From the NCBI GenBank assembly GCA_016840095.1, contig JAEOSZ010000089.1, positions 1-64,000 on the forward strand: 64,000 nt of DNA. The letters are read 5' to 3'. The notes beneath the pieces were generated by a model. The model was not told the DNA's origin. It did no database searches and saw only the letters and a list, made by a program, of their open reading frames with translations. Numbering within the stretch: position 1 is the stretch's first letter; each line of letters starts with the position of its first letter. Source of the stretch: Candidatus Heimdallarchaeota archaeon (lineage in GTDB: Archaea > Asgardarchaeota > Heimdallarchaeia > Heimdallarchaeales > Heimdallarchaeaceae). A program made the translations under genes and the position numbers. Shown piece by piece: positions 9,389 through 17,880 of this stretch.

Positions 9389-10540
9389 ATGGTCTCAATA
9401 CGTGGTAATGCACTGCTTGGTTCAAATTTAACATTTACTGAGAATGTTACAATTGAGGTTGATGATGAAGGAATAATTGTAGACATATCTAAAGGAAAGA
9501 AAGAAGCGGATTATTATTTATCTTCTTCATGTGTGATTATTCCAGGTTTCATAAATGCTCATATGCATCTTGGAGATGCTTTTCTTAAAGACCATACATA
9601 TGGTTTATCTCTCGAGGAAGCGGTGGGACCAGATGGTGTTAAACATAGCAAAATGAAAACAAGTAATCCTGAGGAAAAAAGTGAAAGCATAAGGAACTCA
9701 TTAGAGTTGCTAATACAAAATGGCTATACTTCTTTTGTAGATTTCAGAGAAGAGGGAATTAAAGGAATAAATCTGTTAAGAAATGAATTGAAAAAGTATC
9801 CAATTTGTGGAATAATTTTAGGACGTCAAACAGAGGAAAACACGTTTGAAGAAGTAGTTAAAAGCTGTGATGGACTAGGAATACGAGATGTTTTTGCTCT
9901 AAACCAAGAAGACTATACTACTCTCTCAAAATTGAAAACAAATGATCCATCAATCTTAATGGGAATTCATGTTTCTGAATCAGAAGAAGTGATTAACGAA
10001 TCTGTTTCAAAATTTGATAAACGAGATATAGCTATTGTTGCTGAGAACACCATATTTGATTTTGTTGTTCACGCAAATTACTCTGAAGAGAAGGAACTTA
10101 AACTCTTAAGTCAGCAAAATATCAATATTGTCTGTTGTCCAGTTTCAAGCTTATACTTTGGACTGAAATTTCCTCCTCTAGAGTTAATTTATAGAAATAA
10201 CATCTTGTTTGGACTTGGCACTGATAATGTGTTATCTTGCAACCCCGATCCATTCAGACTCATGGCTTTTACACTTTACAGCACAAGAGCTAATGACCAA
10301 GATATTTCTCCAAAGGAAATATTGAAAGCGATTACAGTAAATGCTGGATTTATACTAAAGCGAAAAATTGGTCAGCTAGAAATTGGTTTTAGCGGAGACC
10401 TTCTAGCAATAGATTTAGAAAGCTTTAATATGAAATTTTCTAGGGACGTTTATACTGCCATTACACTACGCGCTGACCCATCAGATATTTGTCTTCAGAT
10501 GTATAAAGGAAAGGTGATTAAATGGAAAGACCAGAAGTAA
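9389..10540 (+). CDS. Metal-dependent amidohydrolase, candidate deaminase of the riboflavin/F420 precursor pathway
   Basis: 383 residues of the cytosine-deaminase/chlorohydrolase branch of the amidohydrolase superfamily. The metal ligands can be read as H58 and H60 (INAHMHLGD), H194 (GIHVSE), H228 (VVHANYSEE) and D279 (LGTDN). This is the HxH-H-H-D set expected for a mononuclear deaminase. The gene overlaps the following arfC by 19 bases, and CofG and CofH follow, so all four are probably translated from one message. CofH uses 5-amino-6-ribitylaminouracil, made by reduction and then deamination of a GTP-derived pyrimidine. A deaminase is thus needed between ArfC and CofH, and this protein could supply it. 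Substrate is inferred only from context; guanine-type or aminodeoxyfutalosine deaminase are alternatives. Confidence 0.8.
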   Translation: MVSIRGNALLGSNLTFTENVTIEVDDEGIIVDISKGKKEADYYLSSSCVIIPGFINAHMHLGDAFLKDHTYGLSLEEAVGPDGVKHSKMKTSNPEEKSESIRNSLELLIQNGYTSFVDFREEGIKGINLLRNELKKYPICGIILGRQTEENTFEEVVKSCDGLGIRDVFALNQEDYTTLSKLKTNDPSILMGIHVSESEEVINESVSKFDKRDIAIVAENTIFDFVVHANYSEEKELKLLSQQNINIVCCPVSSLYFGLKFPPLELIYRNNILFGLGTDNVLSCNPDPFRLMAFTLYSTRANDQDISPKEILKAITVNAGFILKRKIGQLEIGFSGDLLAIDLESFNMKFSRDVYTAITLRADPSDICLQMYKGKVIKWKDQK

Positions 10541-11202
10541 TTATCAACGTAGCGAGTTCGTTAGATGGAGCAATTGCTTCAGATGAAGGAGCATTAATTT
10601 TATCTACAACAGAGGATTTTGTAAGAGTTCATGATTTAAGAAATTCAGTAGATGCAATATTAGTAGGAGTAAACACAATCATCAAGGATAATCCATTATT
10701 GTCGGTGAGATACGTTCAACCTAAAGAACACGCACCTTTTAGGGTGGTGTTGGATACTCAATGCAGAATTCCTTTGACTTCCAAAGTCCTTCTTGATCAA
10801 GAGAAATTTCCTTCAATCATTGTAACCTCAGAAGAGACTCCAAAAGACATTCAAGATGAAATACGAAACTGTGGATCTAAGGTAATTACAGTAAAAATGG
10901 AGAAAAATAAACGATTTCTTGATTTGGAGGATGTGCTTCGAGAGTTAAAAAACCAATTCAATATTAATAGAGTGCTAGTAGAAGGAGGTTCTACAATAAT
11001 TACTCAGTTCTTAGATAATAAATTAGTAGATATAATGCATATCTTTTATGCACCTGTTTTTGTAGGTGTAAAGAATGCTAAACTTCTATTTGAAAAAGAG
11101 GTAATTCATAATATTGGAAATGCAATTAATTGTGAGATCAGAGGTGTAGAAAAATTACATGAAGGGTATCTTGTTACTCTCAAACTAAAAAAAGATGAAT
11201 AA
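10522..11202 (+). CDS. arfC: Archaeal RibD-type reductase (2,5-diamino-6-ribosylamino-pyrimidinone phosphate reductase)
   Basis: Catalyses the NADPH-dependent reduction of the ribose side chain in archaeal riboflavin and F420 precursor synthesis. 226 residues of the RibD C-terminal/DHFR-like fold. Signatures: NVASSLDGAIASDEG at the N-terminus, AILVGVNTIIKDNPLLSVR, and VEGGSTIITQFL near the C-terminus. It lacks the N-terminal deaminase domain of bacterial RibD, as usual in archaea. It starts within the end of the amidohydrolase gene and overlaps cofG by 8 bases. Confidence 0.9.
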   Translation: MERPEVIINVASSLDGAIASDEGALILSTTEDFVRVHDLRNSVDAILVGVNTIIKDNPLLSVRYVQPKEHAPFRVVLDTQCRIPLTSKVLLDQEKFPSIIVTSEETPKDIQDEIRNCGSKVITVKMEKNKRFLDLEDVLRELKNQFNINRVLVEGGSTIITQFLDNKLVDIMHIFYAPVFVGVKNAKLLFEKEVIHNIGNAINCEIRGVEKLHEGYLVTLKLKKDE

Positions 11203-12295
11203 AATGAACTCTGAAAATTTTCTAAATTTACTCAATAATGATTCTTCAGAGCTAGTTAGAAAAGCCAAAATTAAGCGTAAAAGGATTCATGGAAAGCAAA
11301 TTACTTTTTCAAGAAACATATTTGTTCCTGTAACGCATCAATGTCGTAATCGTTGTGGGTACTGTAGTTTTGTATCAGATGATCCCAATACTTGGGTTTT
11401 TCCGAATAAATTTGGTGACCTTTTGCTTTTAGCTAAAAACAATAATTGTAAGGAGGTTCTTTTAACACTCGGTGAAAAACCAGAGGAAAAATACCAAACT
11501 GCTAAGGATATTCTTAGGAAAATAGGATTTAATACAACTGTTGAATATATTAATTATTTATGTGAAATAACTTTAGGTCATCATCTCTTACCTCATTCTA
11601 ATCTAGGTGTAGTATCACACACTGAGTTACAAATGTTGAAACAAACAAATGCTAGTTTAGGATTAATGCTGGAAACTAATAGCACTAGACTGATGAATGA
11701 AGGTGAAGCTCATTATTATTCTCCAGGAAAAGATCCATGTTTAAGAATTGAAACCATTGAAAATGCGGGTAAGTTGAAAATACCTTTTACAACAGGAATT
11801 CTTATTGGAATTGGTGAAACTTGGATGGAAAGAATAGAATCTCTTCAAGTTATTGCAGAATTAAGCAAAAAATACAATCACATTCAAGAAGTAATTATTC
11901 AAAATTTTAATCCACAAGAAAAAACTCCGATGTCCAAATATCCACCCCCAACAGAAGAAAATATATTATTTTCAATAGCGCTTGCTAGGCTTATTTTGCC
12001 AGAAGAAGTGAGTATTCAGATACCTCCAAATCTAAATAAAGATAGAATTATAACTGCAATCAACCATGGTGCGAATGATTTAGGGGGAATATCGCCTATT
12101 ACAATCGACTTCATAAATCCTAATTTGATCTGGCAGGAAGAATTGGACTTGAGTAAAGAACTTCACCAATCAAGTTTTTCTCTAATTGAAAGACTTCCTG
12201 TCTATCCTCAATATGAAAAGTATTTAAACATTAGAATGCGCGGAATAGTAGAGGAATTCAAAGACAATGAAAAAATTAGTACCTCCAAAGATTGA
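11195..12295 (+). CDS. cofG: FO synthase subunit 1 (radical SAM)
   Basis: CofG joins the CofH product to form 7,8-didemethyl-8-hydroxy-5-deazariboflavin, the chromophore of coenzyme F420. The radical-SAM [4Fe-4S] motif is C50-x3-C54-x2-C57 (CRNRCGYC). Further family marks: LLTLGEKPEEKY, LGLMLETNSTRL, TTGILIGIGETWMER, IIQNFNPQEKTPM and the C-terminal ANDLGGISPITIDFINP. 366 residues, within the family range. It overlaps arfC upstream and cofH downstream (29 bases). An ATG at 11204 is an equally possible start. Confidence 0.96.
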   Translation: MNKMNSENFLNLLNNDSSELVRKAKIKRKRIHGKQITFSRNIFVPVTHQCRNRCGYCSFVSDDPNTWVFPNKFGDLLLLAKNNNCKEVLLTLGEKPEEKYQTAKDILRKIGFNTTVEYINYLCEITLGHHLLPHSNLGVVSHTELQMLKQTNASLGLMLETNSTRLMNEGEAHYYSPGKDPCLRIETIENAGKLKIPFTTGILIGIGETWMERIESLQVIAELSKKYNHIQEVIIQNFNPQEKTPMSKYPPPTEENILFSIALARLILPEEVSIQIPPNLNKDRIITAINHGANDLGGISPITIDFINPNLIWQEELDLSKELHQSSFSLIERLPVYPQYEKYLNIRMRGIVEEFKDNEKISTSKD

Positions 12296-13391
12296 TAATG
12301 TATGTGATTTATCTTCCTTCAGAGAAACACATCGAGAGGAAATTACAGATCTTTCTCAATTACTAAAGAAAAGAGGTAAAGAACTTTGGATTCAGACTTC
12401 ACTTGCAGATGAATTGCGTTTTCAGCAAGTTGGTGACAATGTTTCTTTTGTTGTCAATCAAAATATTAATTTTACTAGACATTGTTTGGGGTCCTGTAGG
12501 TTTTGTTCTTACAGTTTGAGAGAGGAAGTAGAAGATAATAGTATTACTAGAATGTCTCTAGAGGATATCAAAATAGAAACAGAAACAGCTGTTGCTCGTG
12601 GCTGTACAGAGATATGTATTCAAGGGGGATTAGATTCTGAATTAGATTATGAATATTATATTGATCTCCTTAATACGATTAAATCAGTTTCATCTAATAT
12701 CCATATTCATGGTTTTTCACCATCTGAAATTGCATATTTATCTCAAATATCAGAAGAAACTGTTGAAGATGTGTTTAAAGATTTAATTGATCATGGACTT
12801 GACTCTTTTCCAGGTACTGCAGCTGAAATTCTTGTTGATGATATAAGAAGAATAATTTGCCCAGATAAAATCTCTACTGAACAGTGGGTAAATGTTGTGT
12901 TGACAGGGCATTCATTAGGATTAAAATCAACTTCTACAATGATGTATGGGCACATAGAATCAATAGAAGATGAAGCAGAACATCTGACAATTTTGAAGTA
13001 TATACAATCAATTTCTGGAGGATTTACAGAGTTTGTTCCTCTCCCATTTATACACGCAAATACCGTCTTGTACAAATATCTAGGAGCTAGACCAAGCAGT
13101 ACAGGAATGCATGATTTAGCTTTATACAGTACGGCTAGATTGTTCTTGGGTGATTCAATCCCCAATATTCAAGTTTCATGGGTGAAATTAGGTCCAAAAT
13201 TTTCTCAAGTTATTCTTGGTTCAGGTGTAAATGATTTAGGTGGAACAATTTTCAATGAGAAAATTACAAAAAGTGCTGGTGGGACTTTTGGTGAAGAAAA
13301 AAGCATTGAAGAATTTATAGAACTAATTAGGGATGCTAATAGAAAACCTGTTCAACGAGATACATTGTATAACATTATAAAGAGTCATTAA
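12267..13391 (+). CDS. cofH: FO synthase subunit 2 (radical SAM)
   Basis: CofH couples 5-amino-6-ribitylaminouracil to the tyrosine-derived hydroxybenzyl radical. 374 residues. Cluster motif C73-x3-C77-x2-C80 (CLGSCRFC), then CTEICIQGG, HGFSPSEIAYLSQ, DSFPGTAAEILVDDIR, STMMYGHIE and the C-terminal GVNDLGGTIF...SAGGTFGEE. The start ATG follows GAGGAA by about 10 bases inside cofG. With cofG this shows the cell makes F420 or at least FO. No CofC, CofD or CofE is in the window. Confidence 0.96.
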   Translation: MKKLVPPKIDNVCDLSSFRETHREEITDLSQLLKKRGKELWIQTSLADELRFQQVGDNVSFVVNQNINFTRHCLGSCRFCSYSLREEVEDNSITRMSLEDIKIETETAVARGCTEICIQGGLDSELDYEYYIDLLNTIKSVSSNIHIHGFSPSEIAYLSQISEETVEDVFKDLIDHGLDSFPGTAAEILVDDIRRIICPDKISTEQWVNVVLTGHSLGLKSTSTMMYGHIESIEDEAEHLTILKYIQSISGGFTEFVPLPFIHANTVLYKYLGARPSSTGMHDLALYSTARLFLGDSIPNIQVSWVKLGPKFSQVILGSGVNDLGGTIFNEKITKSAGGTFGEEKSIEEFIELIRDANRKPVQRDTLYNIIKSH

Positions 13392-13442
13392 GAATAAGCC
13401 AAGTTTTAAATTATATATTGACAAGTTAACTTATAGTTATAC

Positions 13443-14288
13443 ATGAATTCTAAGAAACAATCTTCTCCAGAAATTTGGAAAGCTCTCTCCAATCAAATAA
13501 GAAGAGATTTGTTGTGCTTTATTGGAGAAAGGAAGATTGTTACTTTTACAGAGATTCAAGATCGCTTTCAGATGAAAGTGGGCACACTATATCATCATTT
13601 AGATACATTGGGAAGTTTGATCGCACAAGATTCTACTAAACGTTATTTTTTAACAGAAAAAGGAAAACGATCTTATGCATTGATTGAGGACGAGTTAGAT
13701 GTTTCAGCTCCTAGTCAAATAGCTTATGGAAAGTTTGCGTTTTTACATGTTGTTTTTCTACGACCTATATTTAGATTCATTAAGAGTGACTCAATTAGGT
13801 CTCTAGGTTTTACTCTTCTTATATACATAAGCTTGCTTGTTACAACTTATTTCATATCAGCTGTTCCAATATTTCTGTTCCCTTCATTCATTGAACCGAA
13901 TTTTGTTGCACCTTTTGTATTTATGATTTCTACAGCAGTAACCTACCTAATTTGTGAGTTTTTGCTTTCAATTTTGTTTAGAAAAACTACAGATAAGTTG
14001 GCATTGGTTCAAGGTGTGATAATTATACAAATTCCTTTGATTTTACTTGCAGTGATTCAATCTCTTGTTTTTGAAATCACATTTCCAACCTCTCTCTTTG
14101 AGTTGGATGTTTGGTTTATCATTCTTATCTTCATAGTACAGCTGATTTTTGTTGCTTTGCTCTTAGAATCGATAGTAGTAATTAAAGAAATTAGATTTGA
14201 AAAAGCAGGTGTAACTGCTCTCTTTGTGGTTTTCATTGTTAACGCCTTATCATTCATTATTATGAACTTGCTGGAGGTATCTATATGA
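13443..14288 (+). CDS. Membrane-anchored winged-helix (ArsR-like) regulator
   Basis: 281 residues. The first ~80 form an ArsR/HTH_20-like winged helix (EIWKALSNQIRRDLLCFIG, then TFTEIQDRFQMKVGTLYHHLDTLG as helix-turn-helix and YFLTEKGKRSYALI as wing). The rest holds about four to five membrane helices (residues ~118-280). A one-component transcription factor fixed in the membrane is the natural reading. ATG 13443 lies about 25 bases after a TATA-like AAATTATATATT. Its stop overlaps a mini-ORF that itself overlaps the giant surface protein, so it may be co-transcribed with and regulate that gene. The ligand is unknown. Confidence 0.8.
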   Translation: MNSKKQSSPEIWKALSNQIRRDLLCFIGERKIVTFTEIQDRFQMKVGTLYHHLDTLGSLIAQDSTKRYFLTEKGKRSYALIEDELDVSAPSQIAYGKFAFLHVVFLRPIFRFIKSDSIRSLGFTLLIYISLLVTTYFISAVPIFLFPSFIEPNFVAPFVFMISTAVTYLICEFLLSILFRKTTDKLALVQGVIIIQIPLILLAVIQSLVFEITFPTSLFELDVWFIILIFIVQLIFVALLLESIVVIKEIRFEKAGVTALFVVFIVNALSFIIMNLLEVSI

Positions 14289-14389
14289 CAAAGTTCGAGA
14301 AAATTAGAACTGAAGACTTTAAACTTTATAGAAATAAATGCTTATCAAGATATGTGTACATAAAATTATATGAGGGGAATGTCTTATGA
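14285..14389 (+). CDS. 34-codon mini-ORF bridging two genes
   Basis: ATG 14285 overlaps the regulator stop as ATGA, and its TGA overlaps the next ATG (14386), again as ATGA. The predicted product is basic and aromatic-rich (MTKFEKIRTEDFKLYRNKC...) with no recognisable domain. A double ATGA overlap favours coupled translation, but a 97-base gap could also hold a promoter (ACTTTAAACTTTATAG). Treat as possible. Confidence 0.3.
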   Translation: MTKFEKIRTEDFKLYRNKCLSRYVYIKLYEGNVL

Positions 14390-17300
14390 GCGCCAAAAAC
14401 CTCCAACATCTTAAGAATAGAATAGCCCCACCATTTCAGAAAATTCTTGTGGTGCTCATTCTTTTCCTCTCTTCCATAGTATCAACACCTATTCTTGTTG
14501 GTGGTTTTTCCTCTAATACTTCATCAGTTAACGCTGCTTCATCTAAGGTAGATGGAACTCTAATTCTGCTTCAAGAAAAAATGGATGTTTTTGCAGGAAA
14601 AGATGATTCCATTATTACTTCTTTGGAACTGAATGGGGGTCTGGTTAGAACTCCAATAGATCTTTCAAGATCTGAGCTTTCATATGTTAGTCAGATTGAA
14701 TGTGTTATTGCAAATCAATCTGCATTTTCTACAGTTTGGACTAATCCTCTATGGAAATATCCTGATGGTCTAGTATTAAAAATCACTTTGAGAACACAAG
14801 ATTATGAGAGAGTTAGACAGATTTATCAATTTCTTAATAACGTAGTTTTACAGTTTTATAACGTAAGTTTGGGTATATTCAATATCAATCATCCAAATCT
14901 TATTGAAACTGTTTTGTATATGGTTTCGCCAATTACTTACTCCCAAGCTCTCATTATATTTGATGACGTATTCAAAGTAGATTATGATGAAGAAAATGGC
15001 AATTCTGTAGGTTTAATAGAAAGTATGCTTAAAGATTCTCCTGCAGTTTATGCATTTGGTTTTTCAATGGTTAAAAGACTTGGAGTAATTACTAAAATAA
15101 CAAGAAGTGTAGTTGTTGCTCAAGAAAACAAAATCCAAGTTGTAGGAAATCAGAGATTATTCAACTTAAGTTTCATATTAAATTCTCCCTTAAAACCTAA
15201 GGCAAACGCAATAATATCCAAATTTTCCTTCTCCTTACCATTTATGGCCAATATAACAAGTGTGTCTCCTCAACCAGATAATATAGGAAGTTCTTTTACA
15301 GGATCCTTTGAATGGGTCTTAAAACACCTCACTACAACAATTTATGATTCTTTTGATACAGAAATAATATATCGCCCTTTCACTTTTGATGAATTTGTCT
15401 TTCCAAGAGTATCGGTAGCTGCATCATATTCCGACTTCTTACTTGAAAATAATGGAATTTTGAACATGACTTATAATGTAACGAATACTGGAACTGATAA
15501 AGCTTACAATACTTCAATAATTTTTCCAATTCCAGAGGAAGTAGAACTAATTATCAGCGAAGGATTAGAAATTCCAGTTTTAAAAGATGATTTAATAATT
15601 GATGAGGTATTGAATTCTGAAATAACTCTCAATATCCACTTCTTTAGTTATAGTATTGAGATGTTGATTCTTGATATTCAAGGATGGTATGAGAATACCA
15701 CTACATTATCTCTTGAAAGATGGTTAGATAATGCAACGATAGAACTTGATGAATATGTTAGTATTGAAACTACAAACGGAATTTCTGAGGATTTGTACAA
15801 TGCCATCATAGGAAGAATCATACCTCTATTAGATATATATGACATCCAAGAGATAGCAATGAATTTCCTTTACTATGAACCAATTATAACTGAACAACTA
15901 CAATATGCAATTCAAGATGCTTACAATATTGTGTTCAATGAATTCTATGAAAATAAAACAATCTTCCAGTTCAGTTCACCTAATTTCCACTATACTACAA
16001 ATATCTTCAGAGGATACATAGAATGCTTAATACCTGAACTTGAAGTAAATGAGACTCAAGAAGTATATTGGTCTATTACTGATATACCAACCTCAGCTGA
16101 TAGATTTGGTGTCTTTTCAATCTTACTTCCAAATGGCGTTCAGGATTATGCTAGTTTCAGAACAGTTGAAAGTGATTATAAGACTCTACTACTTTCAATT
16201 TTTATTGGATTAAATAGTGCAGGAAGATTCCTGAGTATATATGAGACAATAACAGATTCCTTTATTTCGATTGGAAGTCGATATCAGTATTTTGATTCAC
16301 ATGGCAGGGACTATTATGGTTTAACCAATGGTCTGAATCTGCAATTTGGGGATGATGAAGCAGTTCTTGAAAGTATTCTGAATACCAACAGAACTACATA
16401 TAGGGTAGGGGAGAACATACAATTTACGCTTGATATTAATAATCTAGGAACAATAGGTGCATATGAAATTCATATAGATATTGTTAACCTGAAATTGAAT
16501 TATTTATGGTTACCTACTAATGTTCTTGTAGTGAAGTCATTCGACATTGATACAATTTCCGCTGGTGAATCCATTAATCAAGAATTTTCAATAGAAGCAA
16601 ACAGCTATATCGGATTAAACACTTACGTAGCTATAATCAGTTTTGTATCTGATTTCAATCAACCTGCTGAGGAAATTTATATCCCTTGGATTGACACAGC
16701 TGTTCCCTGGATATATAGTGGTGAAACCACAAACATAATTACTTCAACTTTAACCTTTGGTATTCTTTTTCCACCGATTTCATTGGAAAATGTTTTCAGA
16801 CCCAGTTTTCCTGTTCCAGAGATTGAAGCTTCTTCAGATTACTCAGTAGATGAAAGTACTAGATCTATGTATGTTAGATATGAAATTGAAAATGAAGGTC
16901 TTTCAGCTACAGATGTAGAAATTATGCAAGTTATTGATATGGGATCTGCAACAATATATGAAATAAACTGTTCCCTAGTTCCAGAAACTGGAGATGAGCA
17001 AGTTCTTGCACCCATAATTACATCTAAAGAAGATTTTTATCTGATAGACTATGCCAGTACGACTCTCCAGCCTGGAGATAAGATAGTTATTGAAATTAGG
17101 TTTTCAGATCTTGCTGAAGATTTTATCATTCCACCAATACTAATAAATTACAACTCTATTTATGAGATTCATGCGACTGATTTTCAATCTTCAGAAGATG
17201 TGTACGGAATTGAGACAATAAATTTAACAAGTTTTTCAGTAAGGAATTCTCCTTCCAATGTAAGCGAAAGTGAACAAACTGATTTTCTATGGTTTTCATT

Positions 17301-17451
17301 CTCTTCAGTCATTAAGATTAACTTACCAATTTCAGAAAAATTTGATAGAGTTCTATTCTCATCACTTCCATGGACTTATACCATTATAAGTACTGGAATA
17401 TTATCAGGAGTTATTGTTATAGTTATCATTGTCTCACGTTTGAGAAAATAA
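14386..17451 (+). CDS. Giant surface protein with C-terminal membrane anchor
   Basis: 1021 residues. A hydrophobic segment at residues ~19-42 acts as signal or anchor. A C-terminal helix (TIISTGILSGVIVIVIIVSRLRK) is followed only by a short basic end, so nearly the whole protein is outside. Several stretches resemble CARDB/DUF11-type beta domains with conserved NTG or NLG turns: LNMTYNVTNTGTDKAYNTSI near 360, FTLDINNLGTIGAYEIHI near 685, and YEIENEGLSATDVEIMQV near 835. Many N-x-S/T sequons are present. No catalytic motif is visible. A structural or adhesive cell-surface role is inferred. Confidence 0.75.
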   Translation: MSAKNLQHLKNRIAPPFQKILVVLILFLSSIVSTPILVGGFSSNTSSVNAASSKVDGTLILLQEKMDVFAGKDDSIITSLELNGGLVRTPIDLSRSELSYVSQIECVIANQSAFSTVWTNPLWKYPDGLVLKITLRTQDYERVRQIYQFLNNVVLQFYNVSLGIFNINHPNLIETVLYMVSPITYSQALIIFDDVFKVDYDEENGNSVGLIESMLKDSPAVYAFGFSMVKRLGVITKITRSVVVAQENKIQVVGNQRLFNLSFILNSPLKPKANAIISKFSFSLPFMANITSVSPQPDNIGSSFTGSFEWVLKHLTTTIYDSFDTEIIYRPFTFDEFVFPRVSVAASYSDFLLENNGILNMTYNVTNTGTDKAYNTSIIFPIPEEVELIISEGLEIPVLKDDLIIDEVLNSEITLNIHFFSYSIEMLILDIQGWYENTTTLSLERWLDNATIELDEYVSIETTNGISEDLYNAIIGRIIPLLDIYDIQEIAMNFLYYEPIITEQLQYAIQDAYNIVFNEFYENKTIFQFSSPNFHYTTNIFRGYIECLIPELEVNETQEVYWSITDIPTSADRFGVFSILLPNGVQDYASFRTVESDYKTLLLSIFIGLNSAGRFLSIYETITDSFISIGSRYQYFDSHGRDYYGLTNGLNLQFGDDEAVLESILNTNRTTYRVGENIQFTLDINNLGTIGAYEIHIDIVNLKLNYLWLPTNVLVVKSFDIDTISAGESINQEFSIEANSYIGLNTYVAIISFVSDFNQPAEEIYIPWIDTAVPWIYSGETTNIITSTLTFGILFPPISLENVFRPSFPVPEIEASSDYSVDESTRSMYVRYEIENEGLSATDVEIMQVIDMGSATIYEINCSLVPETGDEQVLAPIITSKEDFYLIDYASTTLQPGDKIVIEIRFSDLAEDFIIPPILINYNSIYEIHATDFQSSEDVYGIETINLTSFSVRNSPSNVSESEQTDFLWFSFSSVIKINLPISEKFDRVLFSSLPWTYTIISTGILSGVIVIVIIVSRLRK

Positions 17452-17488
17452 TCATTATTTAGTTAGATTGTACAAAAATGATAGGAAA

Positions 17489-17746
17489 TTATCTCATATC
17501 GAAATCTTCTGTGGTGAAGCTTTTTAGAAAAGCCATTATTTCTTCTTGCATATCTGAGCTTTTCTTGAAACTCATTGTTTGAGCGTAAAACATTGCGAAC
17601 AGATCACCCAATAAGCACAAAGTACACAAGTCTGTTGTAAGCTCTTCTGCAGGATATCTACATGGAAAATTCACTGGTTGTACCTGTCCTTCAGGATTTC
17701 TTCCACTAATCCCTTGCTTCCATTTACATGTTCTCTGAGAAGCCAT
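17489..17746 (-). CDS. Small cysteine-containing protein
   Basis: 85 residues, not recognised. It contains four cysteines: C7, C29 and the pair CTLC (about 41 and 44). The spacing could hold a metal or an Fe-S cluster. The start ATG follows AAGGTAAG on the minus strand. The T-rich start of the gap to the helicase gene suggests its own promoter. Coding by appearance of start site and composition only. Confidence 0.55.
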   Translation of the reverse strand: MASQRTCKWKQGISGRNPEGQVQPVNFPCRYPAEELTTDLCTLCLLGDLFAMFYAQTMSFKKSSDMQEEIMAFLKSFTTEDFDMR

Positions 17747-17880
17747 ATTTCTTACCTTGAGCCGATAAAAAAATAACTTATTTTAAATCTATCCATTAAT
17801 ATCTTAAAGAATATTAAAACGAAATTTACTATGCAACTTTATTAATCATAAACATGATAACATCTACAAGAGGTAAATCA

